DNA of 7,300 bases from NCBI GenBank assembly GCA_003497505.1, contig DNNV01000261.1:1-7300 (forward strand), read 5' to 3'. A program made the position numbers and the translations under genes. Below the pieces are notes generated by a model. The model ran no database searches. It was not told where the DNA came from and was given only the letters and a program-made list of their open reading frames with translations. The stretch is from Clostridiales bacterium. GTDB taxonomy: Bacteria; Bacillota; Clostridia; Tissierellales; Sedimentibacteraceae. Of this stretch, positions 1 through 6,502 are shown piece after piece. Numbering within the stretch: the first letter of the stretch is position 1; each line of letters opens with the position of its first letter.

Positions 1-14
1 CGCTCTTCCGATCT
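1..14 (+). other. Illumina adapter remnant (non-genomic)
   Basis: Bases 1-14 read CGCTCTTCCGATCT, identical to the last 14 bases of the Illumina TruSeq/paired-end read-1 adapter. The read-2 adapter has T instead of C at the first of these bases, so read 1 fits better. The genomic reading frame of the minus-strand gene fits the fascin-like family up to base 15; the adapter would then append Arg-Ser-Glu-Glu, which should be ignored. This is an uncut library adapter at a contig end. Confidence 0.93.
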
Positions 15-272
15 CTCATAGCTTTTTACCGCAACATATCCATTTGAGAGATCAACAATCTGAAATTTTTCCCAAGGTCCAATTTCAGTTCTGTCTGCTG
101 TTAATATATCTCCTCCCCCGTTCTCAGCACAAAGATAATACCCTTCCACTGTTTTGAATGAAAACTTTTCAACCACGCTACTGCCGTAAGCATAACCTGG
201 AAAAGCCATCAATGATGATAGAAGCAGCAAAAGTACCAATACACAAGTTGTAAACCCCTTGATTTTCTTCAT
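15..272 (-). CDS. Secreted protein with fascin-like beta-trefoil domain, 3' end missing
   Basis: The gene is read leftwards from ATG 272-270 and is open for 86 codons until the adapter, so the C-terminal part is lost. Residues 1 to about 30 form a Sec signal peptide: a MKKIK positive start, a leucine-rich core (residues 11-18) and a likely cleavage near the Ala-Tyr-Gly at 28-30. The mature part, from about residue 36, resembles the first repeat of fascin-like (actin-crosslinking type) beta-trefoils: GYYLCAENGGG, then LTADRTEIGPWEKF, then a GYVAVKS strand. From family knowledge, such domains in clostridia are often attached to secreted carbohydrate-active enzymes, where they probably bind sugars; the catalytic part, if any, would lie in the missing sequence. 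The start is supported by the GGGGGG-rich ribosome binding site six bases upstream. It is divergent from the opp operon and has no obvious link to it. The domain assignment is good; the whole-protein function is unknown. Confidence 0.85.
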
Positions 273-278
273 TTTAAA

Positions 279-287
279 CCCCCCTTT
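279..287 (-). promoter_or_regulatory. Ribosome binding site of the fascin-like gene
   Basis: On the minus strand this reads AAAGGGGGG, six bases before ATG 272-270. It fixes the start codon of the secreted protein, which otherwise has only the signal peptide to support it. Confidence 0.75.
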
Positions 288-290
288 AAT

Positions 291-328
291 TTATATAAGC
301 ATAAACTAATATTTTATAGCTTATATAA
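291..328. repeat. Perfect 10-base inverted repeat upstream of the fascin-like gene
   Basis: TTATATAAGC at 291-300 is the exact reverse complement of GCTTATATAA at 319-328, separated by 18 bases. Each arm contains the 8-base palindrome TTATATAA. It lies 19-56 bases before the start codon of the minus-strand gene, so it could be an operator or a leader stem. The AT-rich setting raises the chance of coincidence. The same TTATATAA also appears at 691-698 before oppA. Confidence 0.5.
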
Positions 329-473
329 TATAGACGGTTTTTAATATGGTATTGTTCCCATAATTTAGGTATTTGGATATATTATTGTAGATTTTTTTAT
401 GGTTAAATTCGACAAAGTATTAGTAAACTTTTTGTTAAAAAGAGCCATGGTAAACGGTGGGGCTATGTTACAG

Positions 474-609
474 TAACCAAATAAACGCTGCCGTTATTCT
501 GAACTTAAAGTAACCAATTTTTGACAAAACCAAAACTAATGAAAGGGACCATTTTTATTGGTTAAATGGTGAAGAAATTGAATTATTTGGGTGAAAATAA
601 TGACCAATA
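474..609. repeat. Dispersed TAACCAA motifs upstream of the opp promoter
   Basis: AGTAACCAA occurs at 472-480 and again at 509-517 (as AAGTAACCAAT through 518). The inverse ATTGGTTA lies at 557-564 and forms a perfect 8-base inverted pair with TAACCAAT at 511-518. A partial copy, ACCAAT, lies at 603-608. Repeated copies in both orientations ahead of a promoter could be binding sites for a regulator; no known regulator is recognised. Confidence 0.35.
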
Positions 610-629
610 AGCAGCCAGTTAATAAATGT

Positions 630-641
630 ATTTTGCAAAAT
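630..641. promoter_or_regulatory. Palindrome ATTTTGCAAAAT, possible operator
   Basis: A perfect 12-base palindrome centred at 635.5, just upstream of the expected -35 region of the candidate opp promoter. It is centred 20 bases, about two helical turns, from the next palindrome at 651-660, so a protein could sit on the same face of the DNA at both. No family assignment is possible from sequence alone. Confidence 0.4.
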
Positions 642-650
642 GGCTACTTT

Positions 651-660
651 CAAACGTTTG
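651..660. promoter_or_regulatory. Palindrome CAAACGTTTG between -35 and -10, possible LacI-type operator
   Basis: A perfect 10-base palindrome with a central CG, the arrangement typical of LacI-family operators; the core of the E. coli PurR box has the same CAAACGTTTG. Against the Gram-positive CcpA cre consensus it keeps the central AA-N-CG-N-W but loses the flanking G and C, so it is at best a weak cre. It lies inside the spacer of the candidate promoter, where a bound repressor would block polymerase. Confidence 0.45.
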
Positions 661-665
661 TATTA

Positions 666-674
666 TGGCATAAT
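666..674 (+). promoter_or_regulatory. Candidate extended -10 promoter of the opp operon
   Basis: TG at 666-667, one base, then CATAAT at 669-674 matches an extended -10 element (five of six bases of TATAAT). Sequence at the expected -35 distance (around 645-652) is poor, which an extended -10 can tolerate. Transcription would begin near 680-682, giving a leader of about 38 bases. This is the best sigma-A-like site close to oppA, but it is not proven. Confidence 0.45.
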
Positions 675-690
675 CTTTGCATGGGCAAAG
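675..690. promoter_or_regulatory. Inverted repeat CTTTGC-ATGG-GCAAAG at the likely transcription start
   Basis: Six-base arms at 675-680 and 685-690 pair perfectly around ATGG. The element directly follows the candidate -10 and spans the expected transcription start, so a DNA-level operator is more plausible than an RNA hairpin. With the palindromes at 630-641 and 651-660 it makes three symmetric elements within 61 bases. Confidence 0.4.
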
Positions 691-718
691 TTATATAAAA
701 ATTTTTATGGAGGGTATT

Positions 719-2617
719 ATGAAAAAATCAGTATCATGGTTAATAATCGTGGCTATGATAGCATCTTTGATGACAGGATGTTCAAGCAAGACATCATCCG
801 ATTTCGAGGATGTATATTACAGCACCTTTACAGAGGCGTACAAGACGCTGAATCCATATTTTCTTACAGCAACATCGGCGTACATGATGGTGGGAAACAG
901 TATAGACGGATTAGTTGAAAATGATAAATACGGAACAATTGTCCCTTCTCTGGCTGAAAGCTGGACACACAATGATGATTTTACCGTATGGACATTTAAG
1001 CTGAGGGAAAACGTGTTTTGGGTGGACAACAAGGGAGAGAAAACCGAATATGAGGTTACGGCTGATGACTTTGTGGAAGGCATAAGATACATTGCTGAAC
1101 CAAAGAACGGCGCTAAAAACTTCAGCACCATAAGCAGAATTATTGAAGGGCTGTATGATTATTACTGGAATCTTGCTGATTTTGATGATGGCGTGGATAT
1201 AGGCAAAACACGTGAAGAGGCGGCAGCATCATTTGATGAAGCTGTGGGAGTAAAGGCAGTGGACAAATACACGGTTGAATACAAACTCACTACTTCAACA
1301 CCGTTCTTTTTGTCATATTTGATAATCGAGCTTTTCTATCCTGTTGAAAAGGCGTTCCTTGATAAGGTTGGAGAAGACTACGGAACATCAATGGACAAAA
1401 TGCTCTACAACGGAGGCTACTACATTTCTCAGTGGGAAAGAGATAAGCTGGTTGTGCTTACAAAGAATGAAAATTACTGGGATAAGGACAACATAACAAT
1501 AAAAGAACTAAACTTCCAAATGGTGGGAGATGAAATGACCGGACTTGAAATGTTCCAAAGAGGAGAACTGACAAGCTGCAAGGTTACTTCGGAGCAACTG
1601 AAGGCACTTAAGGGAAGCGAATGGGAAAAATATATTAATCTGACTGACAAGACTACCGTAACATATTGGTTCACAATGAACTTCCAGTCAAAAAATCCGG
1701 AGTTCCAGAAATTCGTAAACAATGTGAATTTCAGAAAGGCTCTGCAGTACGGTATAGACAGAGTTCAGATTTCTGCTCTTTATGAACCTAATACACCTGA
1801 GTTTTTCGTTAGAAATACAGTTATTCCGGAAGAGACTTTGTTTGACCCTAAAGGAGTTGACTATACAGACTATCCGAATTTAAAACCTATAAAGGAAAAA
1901 ATACCATATGATCCTCAATTGGCAAAGGACTACATGAAAAAAGCAATTGAAGAACTGTGCAATGCAGACGGTACAATAAAAGGATTGACACCTTCAAAGG
2001 TGGATATGGGTAACATAGCTTCATTTGATTCAGATGCCAAGCTCCCGGTTGAGCTGGTTCTTGCAACTACTACAGATCCACTCGAAACAAAGAAGGCATT
2101 GTTGATAGCGGAAATGTTGAAGCAAAACTTAGGCGAAGAAAATATAAAGGTTATTACAGGATATTCATCAACAAGCTTCCAGGATGAGGTTTTCTCACCT
2201 ATGAACTTTGACATGGTGGATGATTCATACAGCTTCAGATTCGGAGACCCTTCGGCAAACTTAGGGAGATTGACTACAGATGGAAGTTTGAATGAAGGCG
2301 GCTATGACATACCTGAGTTTGATAAGTTAGTTGAGGAAGCATTGGCACTGACAGATATAGAGGCAAGATATGAGAAGTTCTCGGAAGCTGAAAAATATAT
2401 GCTTGAAAATGTATACCTCATGCCTTTTATGACAGGAGGAGGCTCATATCAGATGACTAAAGAGCTGCCGTATCAGACTCCAAGAGGAGGCTTCGGTCTT
2501 ACAAGGTTCAAGATGAAGGGCTCAAAAATTCAGGGAAGTCCTGTTACCACAGAGCAATACAAGGAAATAAAGGAAAACTTTGAAAAAGAACTAAAAGAAA
2601 ACTTTGCAAAGGAATAA
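719..2617 (+). CDS. oppA: Oligopeptide ABC transporter substrate-binding lipoprotein OppA
   Basis: A 632-residue extracellular, membrane-anchored peptide-binding protein (SBP_bac_5 family) that delivers peptides to OppBC. Residues 1-20 are a lipoprotein signal peptide (MKKS start, hydrophobic WLIIVAMIA core) ending in the lipobox MTGC, with Cys21 as the lipidated residue. Family landmarks follow in order: LNPY near 45, LAESW at 78-82, TFKLRENVFW at 92-101, TADDFVEGIRY at 114-124, NGGYYISQW at 231-239 and NENYWD at 250-255. The FRFGDP segment near the C-terminus is also typical. It is longer than E. coli OppA and near the usual length of Gram-positive OppA/AmiA proteins. ATG 719 was chosen because it follows GGAGGG (709-714) and gives a clean signal peptide; the upstream in-frame TTG at 677 would add 14 residues and fall in the promoter. 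It is the first gene of the operon. Peptide specificity cannot be read from the sequence. Confidence 0.95.
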   Translation: MKKSVSWLIIVAMIASLMTGCSSKTSSDFEDVYYSTFTEAYKTLNPYFLTATSAYMMVGNSIDGLVENDKYGTIVPSLAESWTHNDDFTVWTFKLRENVFWVDNKGEKTEYEVTADDFVEGIRYIAEPKNGAKNFSTISRIIEGLYDYYWNLADFDDGVDIGKTREEAAASFDEAVGVKAVDKYTVEYKLTTSTPFFLSYLIIELFYPVEKAFLDKVGEDYGTSMDKMLYNGGYYISQWERDKLVVLTKNENYWDKDNITIKELNFQMVGDEMTGLEMFQRGELTSCKVTSEQLKALKGSEWEKYINLTDKTTVTYWFTMNFQSKNPEFQKFVNNVNFRKALQYGIDRVQISALYEPNTPEFFVRNTVIPEETLFDPKGVDYTDYPNLKPIKEKIPYDPQLAKDYMKKAIEELCNADGTIKGLTPSKVDMGNIASFDSDAKLPVELVLATTTDPLETKKALLIAEMLKQNLGEENIKVITGYSSTSFQDEVFSPMNFDMVDDSYSFRFGDPSANLGRLTTDGSLNEGGYDIPEFDKLVEEALALTDIEARYEKFSEAEKYMLENVYLMPFMTGGGSYQMTKELPYQTPRGGFGLTRFKMKGSKIQGSPVTTEQYKEIKENFEKELKENFAKE

Positions 2618-2624
2618 CAACGGG

Positions 2625-3566
2625 ATGAAAAAGTATATTATCAAAAGAACATTACAATCATTCGTGACGATTTGCCTCGTTATATTCGTTGTGTTCATGA
2701 TGCTGAGGATGATGCCCACATCGGGATATTTTACGAGAGATGATTATTTGAATATGACAGAGAGCATGAGGATGGTATACCTTAAGAATTTAGGCGTGCT
2801 TGACCCTCCGCTGGTACAGTTTAAAAATTTTGTAATGAAGCTTTTGCAGGGTGATTTGGGAAGATCCATTACGGTTTATCCAAAGCTTGAAATAACGACC
2901 ATACTGAAGGAAAAGATAGGCTTTTCCGCAGCATTTGGTCTGGCAAGCATGATAATCAGCATGACTGTGGGTATGTCCATGGGAGTACTCATGGCAAGGT
3001 ACAAGGACAGATTGATAGACAACATAGGTACCGGCTATGCAGTTCTGGTAAGGTCAATTCCAAGCTTAATATACTTGTTTCTTTTTCAGGTATGGGTGTC
3101 CAAAATATTTGGACTCCCCATGCTTTTCTATAAAAACAGATCCGAATCATGGATATTGCCTGCAATATCTCTGTCACTTTCAAGCATAGCATGGTATGCA
3201 ATATGGCTCAGAAGATTCATGGTAGATGAAGAGAACAAGGAGTATATTAAATTTGCAAAAGTTAAGGGCTTCTCACAGAAATATATAATGAAAAATCACG
3301 TTTTGAGAAATGCGATATTACCTATTGCAATAGGAATTCCCTCAGATTTTCTGCTGATTATTTCAGGCTCACTGCTTATAGAAAATCTGTATTCCATACC
3401 GGGGATGGGTGGCCTGCTGATTAGTGCAATAAAGCAGATGGACAATAACCTTGTTCAGATATTGGTGCTGATTTATTCATCCTTATCTGTAATAGGAGTG
3501 TTTTTAGGAGACCTGCTTGTAGTGTTTGTTGACCCGAGAATAAGATTGTCAGAAAGTGAGGAATAG
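2625..3566 (+). CDS. oppB: Oligopeptide ABC transporter permease OppB
   Basis: A 313-residue inner permease subunit, one half of the transmembrane channel. The N-terminus MKKYIIKRTLQSF leads into a first membrane helix (about 11-30), as is typical of OppB/DppB. An extracellular loop carrying GDLGRSI (76-82) precedes the main transmembrane block (about 98-300). The EAA coupling loop, which docks on the ATPase, is seen as EYIKFAKVKG (206-215) continuing to the Leu-Pro at 232-233. IENLYSIPGMG (252-262) and the terminal DPRIRL (303-308) are family signatures. The start is seven bases after the oppA stop. ATG 2625 is preferred over the in-frame TTG at 2604, which would overlap oppA; AAAGGA at 2608-2613 is the likely ribosome binding site, somewhat far (11 bases). 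The protein pairs with OppC from the next gene. Confidence 0.96.
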   Translation: MKKYIIKRTLQSFVTICLVIFVVFMMLRMMPTSGYFTRDDYLNMTESMRMVYLKNLGVLDPPLVQFKNFVMKLLQGDLGRSITVYPKLEITTILKEKIGFSAAFGLASMIISMTVGMSMGVLMARYKDRLIDNIGTGYAVLVRSIPSLIYLFLFQVWVSKIFGLPMLFYKNRSESWILPAISLSLSSIAWYAIWLRRFMVDEENKEYIKFAKVKGFSQKYIMKNHVLRNAILPIAIGIPSDFLLIISGSLLIENLYSIPGMGGLLISAIKQMDNNLVQILVLIYSSLSVIGVFLGDLLVVFVDPRIRLSESEE

Positions 3567-3568
3567 AC

Positions 3569-4507
3569 ATGGAAGATATGTATAATGGAGTTAAGCTGAC
3601 AGATGAAATGTTTGAAGGCCTCAATTTTGATAACAGAGTCAGCGAAGAGGGTGGATATTCTAACTATTCATATTGGAAGTCAACAATCAGGACATTTTTC
3701 AAAAACAAAGTATCAAGAATTTTAGTTACCTTGATTATAACTCTTTTGCTTTTCAGCTTTTTATATCCTGTGTTTTCAGGCACAGACCCTAATCAGGTAA
3801 CTTTGAATATGGACCAATGGAACACAAAATCCAGTTCTGAGCATCTCTTCGGAACAGATGGTCTTGGTAGGGATATCTGGGCGAGGACGTGGTACGGAAC
3901 GAGAAACTCACTGATGCTTGCTTTTACAATAGCATTGGTTGAGGTAGGAGTAGGAAGCATTGTAGGAGCAATCTGGGGATACGTCAGGAAAATTGACCCC
4001 TTCATGATTGAGCTTTACAACATAATTACCAATGTTCCCTCAACGGTGTACCTGGTGCTTCTCACATACATTATGAAGCCCAGCTTCACCACCATAGTAA
4101 TAGCTCTTGCATCAAGAGGATGGATAAGCGAGGCTAAATTCATGAGAAACAGAATACTGTCACTGAGAGAAAGCGAATACAACGTAGCATCTCAATGTCT
4201 TGGCACACCTCTCATGAGAATAGTGAGCAAGAACATCATACCTCATCTCATAAGTCTTATAATAATGGAGACTGCGTTGACAATACCGTATTCCATAGGC
4301 TCAGAGGTTTTTCTTGGCTTCATAGGTCTGGGACTTCCGCTGGATACGGTAACTCTCGGCAATATGGTTAATCAGGGCAGGGCGTACTTCATGCTTTATC
4401 CTTACCAGATGCTTTATCCTGCAGGGGTATTGTGTCTCATAACAGTTTCGTTTTATGTGGTCGGAAACAAGTTTGCTGATGCATCTGATCCTAAAAACCA
4501 TGTGTAG
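3569..4507 (+). CDS. oppC: Oligopeptide ABC transporter permease OppC
   Basis: A 312-residue permease, the partner of OppB. It has a long cytoplasmic N-terminus (about 48 residues), a first helix at about 50-70, then the OppC hallmark HLFGTDGLGRDIWAR (92-106) before the remaining helices. The EAA loop reads EYNVASQCLG (203-212) followed by IIPH (223-226). A GFIGLGLP segment (250-257) precedes the final helices, and the end shows the DASDP motif (304-308) usual for OppC/DppC. The gap to the oppB stop is two bases. GAGGA at 3558-3562, inside the end of oppB, is the ribosome binding site, six bases from ATG 3569. A second in-frame ATG at 3578 is possible but less well placed. No missing family motif was seen. 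Confidence 0.96.
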   Translation: MEDMYNGVKLTDEMFEGLNFDNRVSEEGGYSNYSYWKSTIRTFFKNKVSRILVTLIITLLLFSFLYPVFSGTDPNQVTLNMDQWNTKSSSEHLFGTDGLGRDIWARTWYGTRNSLMLAFTIALVEVGVGSIVGAIWGYVRKIDPFMIELYNIITNVPSTVYLVLLTYIMKPSFTTIVIALASRGWISEAKFMRNRILSLRESEYNVASQCLGTPLMRIVSKNIIPHLISLIIMETALTIPYSIGSEVFLGFIGLGLPLDTVTLGNMVNQGRAYFMLYPYQMLYPAGVLCLITVSFYVVGNKFADASDPKNHV

Positions 4508-4513
4508 GAGGGG
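4506..4513 (+). promoter_or_regulatory. Strong ribosome binding site overlapping the oppC stop codon
   Basis: AGGAGGGG shares its first two bases with the TAG stop of oppC (4505-4507) and lies four bases before ATG 4517. It fixes the start of the fused ATPase and suggests efficient initiation right after ribosomes finish oppC. Confidence 0.8.
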
Positions 4514-4516
4514 AAA

Positions 4517-6502
4517 ATGCAGACAAAAATATTAGAAGCAAAAAATGTTGAAATAAAATTTAATCTCCGGGGAAAAACCCTTACGGCAGTTAGAAATGCA
4601 TCTCTTGACCTGTACAAGGGCGAGACGCTGGCAATAGTAGGAGAAAGCGGCTCCGGAAAAAGTGTTTTTACAAAATCCTTCGTAGGCATGCTGGACAAGA
4701 ACGGATGGGTGAGCTCAGGAGATATTCTGTATGACGGAAAAAATTTAGCCGGGTTCAAAACAGAAAAAGAATGGCTGGGTATACGCGGCAGGAAAATAGC
4801 AATGGTTTTTCAGGACCCAATGACGTCTCTGAATCCCCTTAAGACCGTGGGAGAGCAGATAAGGGAAGTAATAACCTGGCACAGGGGAACGGAAAAGGAG
4901 CAGGCAAAAAAGGAAGCTCTGGAAATTCTGAAGCAAGTGGGCATCAGTGATGCTGAGAAAAGATATAAGCAGTATCCACACGAGTTTTCGGGAGGTATGA
5001 GGCAGAGAGTTGTAATTGCCACTGCAATTGCATGTCACCCAGACATTCTCATTTGTGATGAACCAACTACTGCTCTTGACGTTACAATACAGGCTCAGAT
5101 ACTCAAGCTCATAAAGGAAATACAGAAGGAGCTTGATATGACTGTTATATATATTACTCACGACCTTGGTGTAGTTGCCAACGTAGCGGATCGTGTGGCC
5201 GTAATGTATGCGGGACAGATAGTTGAATACGGCATGAGCAACGAAATTTTCAAGGATGCCAAGCATCCATACACCAAGGCTCTGCTTCTCTCATTGCCAC
5301 AGCTTGGAACGAAGGGCAAGGAGCTTTATTCTATAAAAGGAACACCTCCAAACTTGTACAAGGAGATAAAGGGTGATGCCTTTGCGGAAAGAAATCCGGA
5401 TGCAATGGTTATTGACTCAATAATAGAGCCTCCGTTTTTCAAGGTTTCGGAAACTCATTATGCAAAGACGTGGCTGCTGCATGAAAAAGCTGCGCGCCAT
5501 GCTGCCGCACAGAGCCATAACGAGCTGAAGACTATTAATACTACAAAATTCAAAGAAAATAAGGAAGTCCTTGTTTCACTGAAAGATGTTACGGTGAAGT
5601 TCAAGCTTGACGGTAAGGAATTCAAGGCTGTTGAAGATGTGAGCTTTGACATTTACAAGGGTGAGACATTCTCCCTGGTAGGTGAAAGCGGCTCTGGGAA
5701 AACAACCATCGGAAGAGCCATAATGAAGATACACAATGCTTCCTCCGGAGACATTCTTTTTAAGGGAAAGAAAATAAATAAAAAGATGTCCAAAGAGGAA
5801 AGGAATGAATATAGACAGAGAGTTCAGATGATTTTCCAGGACCCAATGGCTTCTCTCAACGAAAGAGCAAAGGTTGATTATATAGTTTCGGAAGGACTTT
5901 TCAACTTCAAACTTTTTAAGGATGAAAAGGACAGAAGAAGCAAGGTTGACAAGGTAATGGGCGAAGTGGGGCTTCTTAAGGAATTTGCAACGAGATTCCC
6001 TCATGAGTTTTCAGGAGGGCAGAGGCAGCGTATAGGAATAGCACGCTCCCTTGTTATGAATCCTGAGTTTATCATTGCTGATGAGCCGATTTCAGCATTG
6101 GATGTGTCCATAAGGGCGCAGGTTTTAAACCTACTCAATGTTTTGAAGGACGAAAAGGACCTTACGTATCTTTTCATAGCTCATGACCTGAGCGTGGTTA
6201 AATTTATTTCGGACAGAATTGCAGTTATTTACAAGGGTCATATTGTTGAGCTTGCGGAAAGTGAGGAGCTGTTTGCAAATCCTCTGCACCCCTACACCAA
6301 ATCTCTGCTGTCAGCTGTGCCCATTCCTGACCCGGAAATAGAAAAGAACAAAAAGCTGATGGTTTATGACCCTGCAATTCATGATTACAGCACAAATAAG
6401 CCTGTATGGATGGAAATAAAGGACGGACACTTCGTGTGGGGCAACAGTTCGGAAATAGAAATGTACAGAAAAGAGCTTGAAAATAGTGAGGGTGCAAAAT
6501 GA
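4517..6502 (+). CDS. oppDF: Fused oligopeptide ABC transporter ATPase OppD-OppF
   Basis: A 661-residue cytoplasmic protein carrying both ATPase domains of the importer in one chain. Domain 1 (OppD-like): Walker A GESGSGKS 42-49, Q-loop Q99, signature FSGGMRQR 157-164, Walker B ending in DEP 181-183, switch His215, then an HPYTKALL segment (250-257) and an OppD-type C-terminal extension to about 325. Domain 2 (OppF-like): Walker A GESGSGKT 389-396, Q441, FSGGQRQR 498-505, DEP 522-524, His556, HPYTKSLL 591-598, and a tail with YDPAIHDY (617-624) and GHFVWGN (637-643), as in Gram-positive OppF/AmiF. Residues about 326-350 form the polar linker. Both sites look catalytically intact. The four cysteines usually found in the OppD extension are absent. 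No start codon with a ribosome binding site lies near the junction, so this is a true fusion, not two genes misread. OppD and OppF are usually separate; fused forms such as GsiA and YejF are known elsewhere. Confidence 0.96.
   Translation: MQTKILEAKNVEIKFNLRGKTLTAVRNASLDLYKGETLAIVGESGSGKSVFTKSFVGMLDKNGWVSSGDILYDGKNLAGFKTEKEWLGIRGRKIAMVFQDPMTSLNPLKTVGEQIREVITWHRGTEKEQAKKEALEILKQVGISDAEKRYKQYPHEFSGGMRQRVVIATAIACHPDILICDEPTTALDVTIQAQILKLIKEIQKELDMTVIYITHDLGVVANVADRVAVMYAGQIVEYGMSNEIFKDAKHPYTKALLLSLPQLGTKGKELYSIKGTPPNLYKEIKGDAFAERNPDAMVIDSIIEPPFFKVSETHYAKTWLLHEKAARHAAAQSHNELKTINTTKFKENKEVLVSLKDVTVKFKLDGKEFKAVEDVSFDIYKGETFSLVGESGSGKTTIGRAIMKIHNASSGDILFKGKKINKKMSKEERNEYRQRVQMIFQDPMASLNERAKVDYIVSEGLFNFKLFKDEKDRRSKVDKVMGEVGLLKEFATRFPHEFSGGQRQRIGIARSLVMNPEFIIADEPISALDVSIRAQVLNLLNVLKDEKDLTYLFIAHDLSVVKFISDRIAVIYKGHIVELAESEELFANPLHPYTKSLLSAVPIPDPEIEKNKKLMVYDPAIHDYSTNKPVWMEIKDGHFVWGNSSEIEMYRKELENSEGAK
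6488..6492 (+). promoter_or_regulatory. Ribosome binding site of cphB within the ATPase gene
   Basis: GAGGG lies six bases before ATG 6499, inside the last codons of the ATPase gene. Together with the ATGA overlap it supports translational coupling rather than an independent start. Confidence 0.7.

Larger units (their letters stand above)
288..708. other. Intergenic region between divergent transcription units
   Basis: About 420 AT-rich bases without a convincing gene. Short open stretches (for example 14 codons at 566-610) lack ribosome binding sites. The left end should hold the promoter of the minus-strand secreted protein, though no clear -35/-10 pair stands out among its many TATA-like stretches. 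The right end holds the candidate opp promoter. In between are an AT-only stem at 428-442 (CTTTTT, GTT, AAAAAG), a palindrome GTTACAGTAAC at 467-477, and repeated TAACCAA motifs. No tRNA, riboswitch or terminator was recognised. Confidence 0.7.

Noticed and set aside
443..464. AGCC...GGCT hairpin as a terminator or riboswitch stem
   Set aside because: Only four bases pair without bulges and no T-run follows.
521..526. Perfect TTGACA as a -35 element
   Set aside because: No -10-like hexamer lies 16-18 bases downstream; the expected spot falls in GAAAGGGACC. It remains possible only as part of an unusual promoter.
584..598. CodY-like box (ATTTGGGTGAAAATA)
   Set aside because: About five mismatches to the CodY consensus in a very AT-rich region, which is expected by chance. 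No ArgR box was seen either, although arginine control would fit a cph gene.
566..610. Possible 14-residue leader peptide (MVKKLNYLGENNDQ)
   Set aside because: No ribosome binding site, and it lies upstream of the candidate promoter; no attenuator-like structure follows.
677..718. In-frame TTG extension of OppA
   Set aside because: It adds 14 residues ahead of a textbook lipoprotein signal peptide, has no ribosome binding site and overlaps the promoter-proximal inverted repeat.
640..918. 92-codon plus-strand open frame starting at ATG 640
   Set aside because: It has no ribosome binding site, begins upstream of and crosses the candidate promoter, and then runs out of frame inside oppA, whose signal peptide and family match are clear.
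2604..2624. In-frame TTG extension of OppB overlapping oppA
   Set aside because: ATG 2625 gives the standard OppB N-terminus; the TTG has no ribosome binding site.
4745..5266. Long antisense open frame (173 codons) opposite the ATPase gene
   Set aside because: It is a by-product of codon use in the strongly conserved ABC ATPase on the other strand; no family resemblance or ribosome binding site.
5490..5600. Hidden separate oppF start at the ATPase junction
   Set aside because: No in-frame ATG occurs before the second Walker A motif, and the in-frame GTG near 5594 lacks a ribosome binding site, so the single-chain reading is preferred.
4630..5720. Similar DNA around the two Walker A and Q-loop sites, suggesting a repeat
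   Set aside because: Short identities such as CAGGACCCAATG reflect conserved protein motifs in two paralogous ATPase domains, not a recent duplication.
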